The notes beneath the pieces were generated by a model. It was given only the letters and a program-made list of their open reading frames with translations. It was not told where the DNA came from and ran no database searches. A stretch of DNA of 64,000 bases from Alistipes sp. (GTDB lineage: Bacteria > Bacteroidota > Bacteroidia > Bacteroidales > Rikenellaceae), in assembly GCA_017547175.1 (NCBI GenBank), contig JAFYQI010000012.1:62001-126000 (forward strand). Reading direction: 5' to 3'. Of the stretch, positions 7,025 through 15,816 are shown in pieces (position 1 is the first letter of the stretch; each line of letters begins with the position of its first letter). The translations under genes were made by a program, and so were the position numbers.

Positions 7025-8992
7025 CTACTTGTGGTAAGCCTCTACTCCGGCTTTGAGAAAATTGATAAAAGCCTCTACGTCGAGATCATAACCGCGCGGA
7101 TCAACCAGCGGCTTACCGTCCTCGCCCTGCAGAACGTAGTACGGCTGTGCATTTACACCATAGGTCTTCAGTGCATAGTACGAGTTAATCTTGCCCAGCG
7201 ACTTGAGTACCTTGCCGGCATCGGTTGTTACCCACTCCGACTCCGCAACAACTTTCTTGTCGTCCGCGTAGAGGGCGCAGATTACGTAGTCTTTCTTGAG
7301 AATCTCCAACACGCGGGGATCCGACCATACGCGCATCTCCATCTCGCGGCAGTTTACGCAACCGTGGCCCGTGAAATCGAGGAAGATCGGTTTGTTGACC
7401 TCCTTGGCATAGGCCTCAGCCTCCTCCAGGTCGAAGAAGCCCTCCAGACCGTGAGGCAGGTGGAGGAAATCGCTATACTTGCGGCCCTGCTGCTCGGTAG
7501 CATTGGTTGCCTGCGGTGCGGCACTTCCCTCGCCACCCAGGACGAAATCCTGCGACGAGAGGGGTGGCAGATAACCCGAAAGACCCTTCAGCGGAGCTCC
7601 CCACATACCCGGAATCAAGTAGACAACGAACGAGAATACGACGATGGCAAATGCCAGGCGCGTAACGCTCACAAACTTCATCTCGCTATCGTGGGCAAAC
7701 TTAATCTTGCCCAGCAGGTAGAAGCCCAGCAGTGTGAAGACAACGATCCAGATGGCGAGGTAGATCTCGCGGTCAAGGATACCCCAGTGGTACACCTGGT
7801 CGGCAACCGAGAGGAACTTCAGACCCAAAGCAACCTCCACGAAACCGATCACTACCTTCACCGAGTTGAGCCAACCGCCGCTCTTCGGCAGATTCTTCAA
7901 CATCGAGGGGAAGAAGGCAAAGAGGGTGAACGGAAGTGCGAAGGCGATCGAGAAGGCCAGCATCGTGAGGATCGGTGTCCAGAACTCACCCGAGGTGGAC
8001 TTGATCAGCACCGAACCTACGATCGGACCCGTGCACGAGAACGATACGAGCACTAGCGTCAACGCCAGGAAGAAGATACCGCCCAGACCCTTTGTGTCAG
8101 CCTTCGAGTCGGTTTTGTTTACCATCCACGAGGGCATCGTGATCTCGAAAGCACCGAAGAACGAAGCTGCAAAGATCATGAATACGAGGAAGAAGATGAT
8201 ATTCGGCAGCCAGTGCGTAGCGAGCCAGTTGAAGATGTCGGCCGTTACGGCATCACCACCCACCAGACGTGTGATGATGATGATAGCGGCAATGGGTACC
8301 GTGTAGAGTGCTACGATAAAGAAGCCGTAGAGCGCAGCGCGTAGACGACCCATCGTAACGCCTCCCTCGCCTTTGAGGAAGTACGAAACGGTCATCGGTA
8401 CCATCGGGAATACACAAGGGGTTAGCAGTGCTGCAAAGCCCCACAAAATGGCCTCGATGATGAGTGACCAGAGCGAACCGCCGCCGGCTGCATCTTTCGG
8501 TGCGTGCACGGTGAGCTGCTCCTCCGTCGTGGTAGTCTCCTCGAATGTGCCAATGGTGGTCGTGAGCTCTACATCACCCGGAATGCAACCCGTGTCGTTG
8601 CAAATTTGCCAGTCGAGTTGTGCCGTGATGTGAGCACCCTCGCCCTCGAGACGTACCCACTGCTCAAAAACGGCTTCTACGTCGTAGGTGCCAATCTGCA
8701 TCATGAAGATGTCATCGTAGTAGGTGTGAGCCTCCGTAAGGGCCTTTACCTCACCGATAGGCGTAGCACCCTCGGCCGTCAAGGCGATGGTCGTTGCGGT
8801 CGGGCCACCTACATAGGGCCCCATGTCGTACATGTGGTAGCCGTCAGGAATCGAAGCGGTCAGTACCACGCGACAACTGTCACCCACGATCGGATCAGTC
8901 GTAATCGACCACTCCACCTCCTGGGCGGCGAGCGTCTGAGCGGCGAACAGTCCGGTCAGACACAGCATCAAGCGATAGATCAGTTTGTTCAT
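7025..8992 (-). CDS. dsbD: Thiol:disulfide interchange protein DsbD, all three domains
   Basis: Carries electrons from cytoplasmic thioredoxin across the inner membrane to periplasmic thiol proteins. The 655 residues contain a signal peptide, an N-terminal immunoglobulin-like domain with Cys pair CNDTGC (131 and 136), a membrane domain of about eight helices with its two cysteines in TPCVFPMVP (Cys 193) and FSCTGP (about 315), and a C-terminal thioredoxin domain with CVNC (about 545). All six relay cysteines are therefore present. It ends a minus-strand cluster, 20 bases behind the radical SAM gene, so co-transcription with that gene and its small lipoprotein is likely. The terminator at 6976-7006 closes the unit. 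Confidence 0.93.
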   Translation of the reverse strand: MNKLIYRLMLCLTGLFAAQTLAAQEVEWSITTDPIVGDSCRVVLTASIPDGYHMYDMGPYVGGPTATTIALTAEGATPIGEVKALTEAHTYYDDIFMMQIGTYDVEAVFEQWVRLEGEGAHITAQLDWQICNDTGCIPGDVELTTTIGTFEETTTTEEQLTVHAPKDAAGGGSLWSLIIEAILWGFAALLTPCVFPMVPMTVSYFLKGEGGVTMGRLRAALYGFFIVALYTVPIAAIIIITRLVGGDAVTADIFNWLATHWLPNIIFFLVFMIFAASFFGAFEITMPSWMVNKTDSKADTKGLGGIFFLALTLVLVSFSCTGPIVGSVLIKSTSGEFWTPILTMLAFSIAFALPFTLFAFFPSMLKNLPKSGGWLNSVKVVIGFVEVALGLKFLSVADQVYHWGILDREIYLAIWIVVFTLLGFYLLGKIKFAHDSEMKFVSVTRLAFAIVVFSFVVYLIPGMWGAPLKGLSGYLPPLSSQDFVLGGEGSAAPQATNATEQQGRKYSDFLHLPHGLEGFFDLEEAEAYAKEVNKPIFLDFTGHGCVNCREMEMRVWSDPRVLEILKKDYVICALYADDKKVVAESEWVTTDAGKVLKSLGKINSYYALKTYGVNAQPYYVLQGEDGKPLVDPRGYDLDVEAFINFLKAGVEAYHK

Positions 8993-9012
8993 AGTAAAGT
9001 TTGAATTGTGTG

Positions 9013-10107
9013 TTATTTGTTTTTATTACTTGTTTGCAATTTGTTGTAGTGGCAGTACATCAGTTCGCCTTGCTCGTCGCGCAGATGCATGCCCCCACCT
9101 TGGCAGTAGCGCCACATTGCGCAATTTGCACATTCACCCTGCTTGGCCCAACTGCGGTCGCGGAACGGAGTAAATCGCGTTTGCCAAACCTCCCAGAAGC
9201 GATCTTTGTAGATGTTCCCCTGGTGGTAGTTGGCGCGAATCGAGGTGCAACCCGAAATCGAACCATCAACGCGAATCGAAGCCACCGAAATCCCCGCTGC
9301 ACATTGGTAGAAGTGGTTGCGCACCTCCCCTTCGTAGCTGCCGAGGAAACCTTCGCAGGCGTACGAAAGGTTGATCTTCCCCTCCTTGCGGGTGCGACGA
9401 ATGAAATCCAGCACCGTGCGGAACTCTTCCGGTGAGAGTTGGAGCGCTCGCTCCGCTTTGGCGCGACCGGCCGGAAATATCGAAAAGATACGCCAGTCGG
9501 TAATCCCTTGCTCGATGAGCCATGTTTTGAAGGCCTCCAGGCGCGATATGAGGGCCGGTGTGACGCAGGTGATGACGTCGTAGGCCAGCTCTGGGTGTCT
9601 TCGAATGCTTTGGATGGCGGCCGTAGCTCGTGCGAAGCTCTTCGGATTAATGCGCATAAAGGTATGCTCCTCCTCGAAGCCATCCAGGCTGACCGAGATG
9701 CATTTCAGTCCTGCCTCCACCAAACGCTCGAGTCGCTCTTCGGTCAATGCAAGTCCGTTAGTGACCATACCCCAGGGATAACCGCGACGTGAGATCTCGC
9801 GTCCTGCCTCCTCGAGGTCTTCACGCACCAACACCTCGCCACCCGAGAGGATGATCAATACATCGCGCGGATTGACATGCGGTGTGAGCTCCTCGTCCAA
9901 CACTTTTAGAAAATCGGCCAAAGGCATATCTTTGAGGGTTGCATCACTGCAGCAGTCGCTGCCACAATGGCGACACGCAAGGTTGCAACGCAGCGTACAC
10001 TCCCAAAAGAGTGTGTCGAGCGGATGAGCTGCTACTCGATCGCGGTAAAGATCCGCAAAGAGTCTTAAGCCCAAGCGTTTGCGTAGTCCAGGCCGACAAT
10101 TCCCCAT
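9013..10107 (-). CDS. Radical SAM/SPASM enzyme of the lipoprotein-associated (rSAM_w_lipo) type
   Basis: A 364-residue radical SAM enzyme. The [4Fe-4S]/SAM motif is CTLRCNLACRHC, with CNLACRHC giving CxxxCxxC near residue 38-45. The C-terminus is Cys-rich (YQCAAG, SGCTS, CANCAMWRYC, MYCHY), as in SPASM-type peptide or protein modifying enzymes with auxiliary clusters. It sits 15 bases after a gene for a 70-residue lipoprotein with a MYGTP motif. That matches what I recall of TIGR04133/TIGR04134, a radical SAM enzyme paired with a putative modified lipoprotein in Bacteroidetes. The lipoprotein is thus the probable substrate, but the modification is unknown. DsbD follows directly. The start at 10107 is taken because the protein continues straight into MGNCRPGLRKRLGL. 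Confidence 0.85.
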   Translation of the reverse strand: MGNCRPGLRKRLGLRLFADLYRDRVAAHPLDTLFWECTLRCNLACRHCGSDCCSDATLKDMPLADFLKVLDEELTPHVNPRDVLIILSGGEVLVREDLEEAGREISRRGYPWGMVTNGLALTEERLERLVEAGLKCISVSLDGFEEEHTFMRINPKSFARATAAIQSIRRHPELAYDVITCVTPALISRLEAFKTWLIEQGITDWRIFSIFPAGRAKAERALQLSPEEFRTVLDFIRRTRKEGKINLSYACEGFLGSYEGEVRNHFYQCAAGISVASIRVDGSISGCTSIRANYHQGNIYKDRFWEVWQTRFTPFRDRSWAKQGECANCAMWRYCQGGGMHLRDEQGELMYCHYNKLQTSNKNK

Positions 10108-10122
10108 CGCTACTTTCTCAGC

Positions 10123-10335
10123 TTATTTTTGCGAGGGACGCGGCGAAGGCGTGCCATACATGAGTTGGATACGCTCGATCTTGATCTCCTCTCCCTCCGT
10201 GGGTTGATCTGCTTGCGGGTTTTGCAGTGTCTCCTCGGCCGGTATCTCTACCTGCTTTTCGCTGGTGTTTTTAACCGTCGAACAAGCCGTCGAAAAACCC
10301 AGCAGTGCCAAGATTGCCAATTTGATTTTTTTCAT
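10123..10335 (-). CDS. Small radical SAM-associated lipoprotein, probable substrate of the adjacent enzyme
   Basis: A 70-residue lipoprotein: signal peptide MKKIKLAILALLGFSTAC with Cys 18 as the lipidated residue, an acidic linker, then IQLMYGTPSPRPSQK at the C-terminus. The MYGTP motif recalls the radical SAM-associated lipoprotein family (TIGR04134, from memory), whose members are usually longer, so this one appears to lack the region after the motif. ATG 10335 is preferred over an upstream GTG/ATG extension because it places the signal peptide at the N-terminus and lies just behind a promoter. It is the first gene of the transcript lipoprotein, radical SAM enzyme, dsbD. A structural lipoprotein unconnected to the enzyme is the alternative. 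Confidence 0.75.
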   Translation of the reverse strand: MKKIKLAILALLGFSTACSTVKNTSEKQVEIPAEETLQNPQADQPTEGEEIKIERIQLMYGTPSPRPSQK

Positions 10336-10364
10336 CGTTTTTTTTTGTAAGTCACTATACCGTG

Positions 10365-10372
10365 CAAAGATA
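10365..10372 (-). promoter_or_regulatory. -7 element for the lipoprotein/radical SAM/dsbD transcript
   Basis: The minus strand reads TATCTTTG, an exact match, 30 bases before ATG 10335. The -33 region is AT-rich without a clear TTTG. Confidence 0.6.
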
Positions 10373-10451
10373 GCAAAAAATCTTGGATACACACCCTTTT
10401 AGTGGTTCGTTTTGCGGCTAAAGTGGCGGAAAGTCGGGAAATTGAAAAATA

Positions 10452-10483
10452 TTTGTTAGTTAAAAAAAAAATAGTTACATTTG
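10452..10483 (+). promoter_or_regulatory. Consensus Bacteroidetes promoter of the phosphofructokinase gene
   Basis: TTTG (10452-10455), 20 bases, TACATTTG (10476-10483). Both boxes and spacing match consensus. The start of transcription near 10490 leaves a leader of about 44 bases. Confidence 0.75.
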
Positions 10484-10533
10484 AACGGTATATTGACAAA
10501 AACTCGAATTATAATAATTTAAATTCCAACGTG

Positions 10534-11772
10534 ATGAAAGAAGCTATTGCAATTCTGACCGGTGGTGGTCCGGCCCCCGGTATGAATACGGTTGTAGGTA
10601 GCGTTGCCAAGACGTTCCTGCACCACGGTTACAAGGTGATTGGTCTGCATGAGGGTTACACGGGTCTCTTCAACCCCACTCCTCGCACCGTTGAGATCGA
10701 CTTCGGTATGGCTGATGCCATCTTCAATCAGGGTGGTTCGTTCCTGCAGATGAGCCGCTTTAAGCCGAAGGACTCGGATTTTGAGAACAACTTCAACCTC
10801 AAGTTTTTTACCGACAACAATATTAAGTTGCTCGTAACGGTAGGTGGTGATGATACCGCTTCGACGGCTAACCGTATCGCTAAGTTCCTGGAGGCTAAGC
10901 AGTACCCCATCTCGAACATCCACGTTCCGAAGACCATCGACAACGACCTTCCGTTGCCGAAGGGTGCTCCGACGTTTGGTTATGAGTCGGCCAAGGATAA
11001 GGGTGCCGTAATCGCTCGCGCAGTCTATGTAGATGCTCGTACGAGTGGTAACTGGTTTGTGCTGGCTGCCATGGGTCGTTCGGCAGGTCACCTTGCATTC
11101 GGTATTGGTGAGGCTTGCCACTACCCCATGATCGTAATCCCCGAGATGTTCGACAAGACGGAGATCACGGTTGAGAAGATCGTGAACCTCGTGATTTCGG
11201 CCATCATCAAGCGTAAGATTATGGGCATGGATTACGGTGCAGCCGTAATTTCGGAGGGTGTATTCCACTCGCTGTCGGATGAGGAGATCGCAAAGAGTGG
11301 TATTCACTTCTCGTATGACGACCACGGTCATCCCGAGCTGGGTAAAGTGTCGAAGGCTCACATCTTCAATGAGATGATCGAGAAGAAGGTGAAGGAGCTG
11401 GGCCTGAAGGTGAAGAGCCGCCCCGTAGAGCTGGGTTACGAGGTTCGTTGTCAGACCCCGATTGCATACGATTTGACCTACTGCTCGGAGCTGGGTATCG
11501 GTGTACATAAGCTCTTCTCGGAGGGTAAGACCGGTTGCATGGTCTATGTAGACTCGGAGGGTAATGTATCGCCCCTCTACCTGAAGGATCTGCAGGATCC
11601 CACGACGGGTAAGATTCCTCCCCGTTTGGTGGATATTCACTCGGATAAGTTCTCGTCGGTGGTTGAGAACATCATCAACGCTATCGAGCCGGCCGACTAT
11701 GAGGCAGCTAAGGCTTATGTGGCCAATCCCGAGGAGTTCGACTTCCGTAAGATTCTTAACTGGGAGGCTTAA
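10534..11772 (+). CDS. pfp: 6-phosphofructokinase, pyrophosphate-dependent type
   Basis: Phosphorylates fructose 6-phosphate in glycolysis. The 412-residue protein opens with MKEAIAILTGGGPAPGMNT. It carries GGDDT (about residue 105) where ATP enzymes have GGDGS, and PKTIDND where ATP enzymes have PGTIDND. The extra Asp and the Lys are the known hallmarks of PPi-dependent enzymes, so PPi is the predicted phosphate donor, which would make the step reversible. ATG 10534 is chosen because it starts the conserved domain; the longer in-frame extension overlaps the promoter. A strong terminator follows. Codon use is even and biased, as expected for a highly expressed enzyme. Confidence 0.92.
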   Translation: MKEAIAILTGGGPAPGMNTVVGSVAKTFLHHGYKVIGLHEGYTGLFNPTPRTVEIDFGMADAIFNQGGSFLQMSRFKPKDSDFENNFNLKFFTDNNIKLLVTVGGDDTASTANRIAKFLEAKQYPISNIHVPKTIDNDLPLPKGAPTFGYESAKDKGAVIARAVYVDARTSGNWFVLAAMGRSAGHLAFGIGEACHYPMIVIPEMFDKTEITVEKIVNLVISAIIKRKIMGMDYGAAVISEGVFHSLSDEEIAKSGIHFSYDDHGHPELGKVSKAHIFNEMIEKKVKELGLKVKSRPVELGYEVRCQTPIAYDLTYCSELGIGVHKLFSEGKTGCMVYVDSEGNVSPLYLKDLQDPTTGKIPPRLVDIHSDKFSSVVENIINAIEPADYEAAKAYVANPEEFDFRKILNWEA

Positions 11773-11812
11773 GAAAGCGCTGTTGTGTAGATTAACACAA
11801 TAAAATATGTGT

Positions 11813-11847
11813 AAAAAACGAGCAGTTATAACACTGCTCGTTTTTTT
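11813..11847. terminator. Bidirectional terminator between pfp and the AraC regulator
   Basis: A 10-bp stem (11817-11826 with 11833-11842; loop TATAAC) has A6 before it and T7 after it, serving both convergent genes. The T-run overlaps the stop codon of the minus-strand regulator. Confidence 0.88.
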
Positions 11848-12751
11848 AATGTTGGGTGCGGTAAGTTGATGGCGACATGCCGACATGTTGCCTGAAGTAT
11901 TTGCCGAAAAAGGACTGGTCGGGAAATGAAAGCCGATAGGCAATCTCCTGAATGGTCATTTCGCTATACTTAAGGAGATACTTGGCCTCCATGATCAGGT
12001 ATTTCTCTTGCCAATCGGTTACGGTCATACCACTTAGTCGGCGGACGATAGTTGTGAGGTAACGCGGTGATATGCAGAGCTGTTCTGCATAAAAACCAAC
12101 TCCGAGTCGCTCGGTGTAGTGTTCGTTTAAAAGTTGTATGAATTGGCGGAAATAACTCTCTTGGCGCGTAAGTTTGGTGGCGCTTGTTCTCGGCACATGC
12201 TGATCGAAACTCTCGCAACACAGATACATGATCGTTTCGACCGCGGCACGGATTATGTCATCGCGGAATGAAGAATCGCGTTGTTCGGTAATCAGCGAAT
12301 CGAGCATGGATATGGCTTGCGTGAGGCGAAACTGCTCCTCGTTGGAGGTTTTGACGCAGCGTTGCTCGGCGATTTGCATCATGAGCGAAGTTAATCGAGC
12401 CATATTAAAGTTGCATTCGCTTAAGTAATCTGGAGCGAGTATGAGGATGTAGCCCTCATTTATGGAAGGAGTGCTTCTAGAAATCAGGTATTTGGGTGGA
12501 ATTAGTACGAGCGATCCCTCTTCTGCATGATGCTCCTTGAAGTTGCAATTGAATTGAAACGAACCTTGGGTGCAAAGAATCATGACGAGTGCATCAATGC
12601 GAATCGGATCGTTAAGGATGATCGGCGTCTCCGTTGCGAGTATTCGTCCTACCATACAACCGCGATGGTTGTGCACACAGCCTGTCGCGTACTTCTCTTC
12701 GTAGGCAATCAGTGTCTTCAGCGACAGGCTTTTTATTTCATTGCTTTTCAT
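11846..12751 (-). CDS. AraC-family transcriptional regulator
   Basis: A 301-residue DNA-binding regulator. The C-terminal AraC/HTH_18 domain (about residues 205-298) has two helix-turn-helices; the second carries IQEIAYRLSFPDQSFFGKYFRQHVG, cut here to its core EIAYRLSF and FFGKYFR, plus the GMSPSTYR end typical of the family. The N-terminal half is a cupin-like sensing domain without recognisable ligand residues. Neighbours give no direct target: it is convergent to pfp and about 300 bases from the acyl-CoA dehydrogenase end. It appears monocistronic, with a -7 element about 30 bases upstream. The ligand is unknown. Confidence 0.88.
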   Translation of the reverse strand: MKSNEIKSLSLKTLIAYEEKYATGCVHNHRGCMVGRILATETPIILNDPIRIDALVMILCTQGSFQFNCNFKEHHAEEGSLVLIPPKYLISRSTPSINEGYILILAPDYLSECNFNMARLTSLMMQIAEQRCVKTSNEEQFRLTQAISMLDSLITEQRDSSFRDDIIRAAVETIMYLCCESFDQHVPRTSATKLTRQESYFRQFIQLLNEHYTERLGVGFYAEQLCISPRYLTTIVRRLSGMTVTDWQEKYLIMEAKYLLKYSEMTIQEIAYRLSFPDQSFFGKYFRQHVGMSPSTYRTQH

Positions 12752-12780
12752 ATATATAGCGTTAGTTCGTATTACTTCTG

Positions 12781-12788
12781 CAAAAGTA
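12781..12788 (-). promoter_or_regulatory. -7 element for the AraC regulator
   Basis: The minus strand reads TACTTTTG (exact TAnnTTTG), 30 bases before the start codon. No -33 box is clear. Confidence 0.5.
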
Positions 12789-12910
12789 CAGACTTTATCG
12801 CGGGTAAATCGACAGAAAAGGTGGGTCTGTTGGTCAAAATGTACACATGTTCTTCATCGCGCGAATTTTGTTCCGAAAAGGTGTTACTGCAAGGAGGGTG
12901 ACTTTATGCA

Positions 12911-12941
12911 AACGACCGCATCATTTGAGGATGCGGTCGTT
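12911..12941. other. 12-bp perfect hairpin in the 12752-13068 gap
   Basis: AACGACCGCATC (12911-12922) pairs exactly with 12930-12941, with a 7-base loop. It lies 128 bases past the acyl-CoA dehydrogenase stop and has no U-run on either strand, so it is at best a weak terminator for the purA-etf-acd unit. The rest of this 317-bp gap contains only the AraC promoter; no supported gene is seen. Confidence 0.5.
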
Positions 12942-13068
12942 CGTTTCGGATATTCGGCGCGAATGGTTGTCATCCGGTCGTTTAAGTTAGGATATTGTAC
13001 CTCTCACTTGTGGCCAAGGGTTCAATGCGTCAGCTATCTTCGAAATGGAGGGCCTTGCGTCGTTAAGG

Positions 13069-14781
13069 TTAGCGATTGTAACGAGCTATATCCTCGGCCG
13101 TGGAGTGCTTGATGCGCGTGTAGGCCTCGGCAATTTTTCCTTCGGCCAGTTGGCAGAAGATCTCTGCCGATTCACTGTATTGATTGGTATGGCGCGAAGC
13201 CTCGCGGGCAAGCAGATAACCCATCAACAGATAGCCGGCACTCTCTACCAAGCGACGTGCGTGCAACTCTTTGAAGCCGATATGTTCCTGCTCGATTTGC
13301 GAGACGCGCTCGACCATCTCTGTGTAGTGCTCGTTGAGCTTGGCAAGGCGTTTAGCAAGGGGTTGTATGGCTATGCTATATTCCTCGGCGGCATAACGAG
13401 CAATTTGTTCGGCATAGGTACCCTTGGTGACTGCGTTGATGGCCGCTACTACTTGCAATTGAGAGGTGCCTTCGTAAATGGTCATGATGCGGGCATCGCG
13501 GTAGATACGTTCACACGCATAATCCTTCATGTAACCTGAACCACCGTGAATCTGAATGGCGTCGTATGCTGCTTGATTGGCATATTCGGATGCGAATAGT
13601 TTGACCATCGGGGTAAATCCATCGGCCAAACGGTTGTAAAATTTCATCTCTTGACGCTCGTCTGGTTCTAATCGGCGTTCCTTCGATTTGGATTCTAATT
13701 GTTTGTAAATCTCTACAAAACGAGCTGTTTCATAAAGTAATGCTCGAACACCTTGCGTCTTTGCGCGCATCTCTTTCAGTAACACGTTGACAGCTGTAAA
13801 TTCAATGATTGGCTTACCGAACTGCTGACGTTCTTGGGCATATTTTAGGGCCTCCTGGTAGGCTGCTTCGCAGGTGCCAACCGATTGTGCTCCGATGCCC
13901 AAGCGGGCAGCATTCATGAGCGACATGACATATTTAATCAGTCCCATGCGGCGATCACCAACCAACTCGGCTGGTGCATCTGTATAGACCAATTCGCAGG
14001 TAGGTGAACCTTTGATGCCTAATTTATGCTCGATGCGACGTACCTTCACTCCCCCGCTTTTCTTGTCGTAGATAAACATGGAGAGACCTCGTGCATCACT
14101 GGTACCCTCCTCGGTGCGCGCTAATACAAGCGACAAGTCGCCGTCACCATTCGTGATAAAACGCTTTACGCCGTTCAAAAGCCAGGTATTGCGCTCCTCG
14201 CACCAACAGGCTTTCAGCATCACGGCACCTAAGTCCGAACCGGCATCCGGCTCGGTGAGGGCCATCGACCAGGTTTCACCAGCAACCGTACGCTGAAGGA
14301 ATCGCTCTTTTTGCTCTTCGGAGCCGAATTCGTTGAGTGTCTCGGCGCAATCTTGCAAACCCCATACATTCTGAAATCCGGCATCGGCACGGGCGATCAT
14401 CTCGTTGGTCATAATCGAGGCGATGAGTGGCAGGTTTAATCCGCCAAAACGTCTTGGTAACGACATGCCGTCCAAACCGGCGGCTTGCATCGCCTTCAGG
14501 TTCTCGACAGTTCCCGAGGCGTAGCTCACGCGGTCACCTTCGTGGTGGGGTCCTTCAAGATCAACTCCTTCGGCATTTGCTGCTATCACCTCACCACAGA
14601 TCTCGCCGGCCAATTCCATCACGCGTTGGTACGAATCCAATGCGTCAGCTTCGTTTTGTGGCGCGTAGTCGTATTGTGTTTTCTCGGCAAAATTTCGTTC
14701 ACGCAACAAGATGATTCGTTGCATCAACGGGTGCTCGAATTGGATTTGTAAATCCTTGTTGTCAAGATAGAAATTAGCCAT
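13069..14781 (-). CDS. Acyl-CoA dehydrogenase, long form
   Basis: FAD enzyme that introduces the alpha-beta double bond in acyl-CoA and passes electrons to the EtfAB encoded just upstream. The 570 residues exceed the usual 380. The core has SMALTEPDAGSDLG and FITNGDGD (FAD and acyl binding, residues about 170-215), IQIHGGSGYMKDY, and YEGTSQLQ, whose Glu is the expected catalytic base. The last 130 residues form an additional helical domain seen in long family members. The start codon overlaps the etfA stop by one base (TAATG), so translation is coupled. Substrate chain length cannot be read; a butyryl-CoA or branched-chain role are both possible. Confidence 0.9.
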   Translation of the reverse strand: MANFYLDNKDLQIQFEHPLMQRIILLRERNFAEKTQYDYAPQNEADALDSYQRVMELAGEICGEVIAANAEGVDLEGPHHEGDRVSYASGTVENLKAMQAAGLDGMSLPRRFGGLNLPLIASIMTNEMIARADAGFQNVWGLQDCAETLNEFGSEEQKERFLQRTVAGETWSMALTEPDAGSDLGAVMLKACWCEERNTWLLNGVKRFITNGDGDLSLVLARTEEGTSDARGLSMFIYDKKSGGVKVRRIEHKLGIKGSPTCELVYTDAPAELVGDRRMGLIKYVMSLMNAARLGIGAQSVGTCEAAYQEALKYAQERQQFGKPIIEFTAVNVLLKEMRAKTQGVRALLYETARFVEIYKQLESKSKERRLEPDERQEMKFYNRLADGFTPMVKLFASEYANQAAYDAIQIHGGSGYMKDYACERIYRDARIMTIYEGTSQLQVVAAINAVTKGTYAEQIARYAAEEYSIAIQPLAKRLAKLNEHYTEMVERVSQIEQEHIGFKELHARRLVESAGYLLMGYLLAREASRHTNQYSESAEIFCQLAEGKIAEAYTRIKHSTAEDIARYNR

Positions 14782-15800
14782 TACTTCGAGTTTTGCTTGT
14801 AATATTTGATCAGCTTCGGAATCACCTCTTTGACATCACCCGTAATGGCATAATCGGCCAAGCGTGTGATGGGGGCATCCGGGTCGGTATTGATCGAGAT
14901 GATCATGGCCGATTGATCCATACCGGCAGTGTGTTGGATTTGCCCCGAGATGCCGCAGGCGATATAGAGTTTGGGACGAACGGTCACGCCTGTTTGCCCG
15001 ATTTGGCGTTCGTGCTCTGCAAAGCCGGCATCTACGGCAGCGCGCGAGGCGCCTACCTCACCACCCAACACTTCGGCCAGCTCATGCACCAGGGCGAAGT
15101 TCTCCTTAGACCCCATACCGTAACCGCCCGCCACGATGATTGGCGAGGCTTTGATGTCGATCTTGCGTTCAGCAATTTCGCGATGCAAAATATTGACAGT
15201 CAGGTCACTATCATGCAGTGCATCCTGCCAGGCGATGGCTTTGCGTTCACCACGGCTCGGCTCAACAGCCTCCTCCTTGCGCATTACGCCCTCGCGCACG
15301 GTGGCCATTTGAGGGCGGTGGTCGGGGTTAATGATTGTGGCAATAATGTTTCCGCCAAAAGCAGGGCGAATTTGATAGAGCAAATCCTTATACTCCTTCC
15401 CCGTCTTGGGATCGGTATGGTCACCAATTTCGAGCTGCGTGCAATCTGCGGTAAGTCCGCTGTGTAAAGCTGATGACACACGCGGAGCCAGATCACGTCC
15501 AATCGAGGTGGCACCAAAGAGAACGATCTGCGGCTGCTCTTGGCGAATCAGGGTCGTCAAGACTGTCGTGTGGGGTAACGTGCGGAAGGGCGCAAAGCAG
15601 AGATCGTCGGCCACCCATACCGTGTCTGCTCCGTAGCGTGCAAGCTCTTGCTCGATCCCTTCGGTATGGCAGCCGATTACGATGGCTTCGGTTTTGATGC
15701 CGAGTTGAGCTGCCAATTCACGCCCTTTCGTCATGAGTTCAAGGCTGACATCGGCAATTTTGTTACCTTCGCACTCTATGTAAACAAATAGATTGTTCAT
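14781..15800 (-). CDS. etfA: Electron transfer flavoprotein alpha subunit
   Basis: FAD-binding subunit of ETF, partner of EtfB and of the acyl-CoA dehydrogenase next door. The 339-residue protein has an N-terminal domain beginning MNNLFVYIE and a C-terminal FAD domain with VRPKLYIACGISGQIQH and INTDPDAPI (residues about 255-305), the standard EtfA signature. The start at 15800 leaves 16 bases after the etfB stop; an in-frame ATG at 15824 would overlap etfB and add MVNLREST, which is outside the conserved domain. Whether this ETF bifurcates electrons cannot be decided from sequence reading alone. Confidence 0.92.
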   Translation of the reverse strand: MNNLFVYIECEGNKIADVSLELMTKGRELAAQLGIKTEAIVIGCHTEGIEQELARYGADTVWVADDLCFAPFRTLPHTTVLTTLIRQEQPQIVLFGATSIGRDLAPRVSSALHSGLTADCTQLEIGDHTDPKTGKEYKDLLYQIRPAFGGNIIATIINPDHRPQMATVREGVMRKEEAVEPSRGERKAIAWQDALHDSDLTVNILHREIAERKIDIKASPIIVAGGYGMGSKENFALVHELAEVLGGEVGASRAAVDAGFAEHERQIGQTGVTVRPKLYIACGISGQIQHTAGMDQSAMIISINTDPDAPITRLADYAITGDVKEVIPKLIKYYKQNSK

Positions 15801-15816
15801 GGTTGATTCTCTTAGG

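Noticed and set aside
7007..8056. 349-codon plus-strand frame opposite dsbD
   Set aside because: Starts inside the terminator region and lies wholly antisense to a DsbD with all catalytic cysteines.
10519..11943. 474-codon minus-strand frame opposite pfp
   Set aside because: The plus frame encodes an unmistakable phosphofructokinase; the antisense frame arises from its biased codon use.
12906..13112. Plus-strand ORF starting MQTTASFEDAVVRFGY with an AAGGAGG ahead of it
   Set aside because: The Shine-Dalgarno-like match is rarely used in Bacteroidetes, the start is buried in the 12-bp hairpin, and the 3' part runs antisense into the acyl-CoA dehydrogenase gene.
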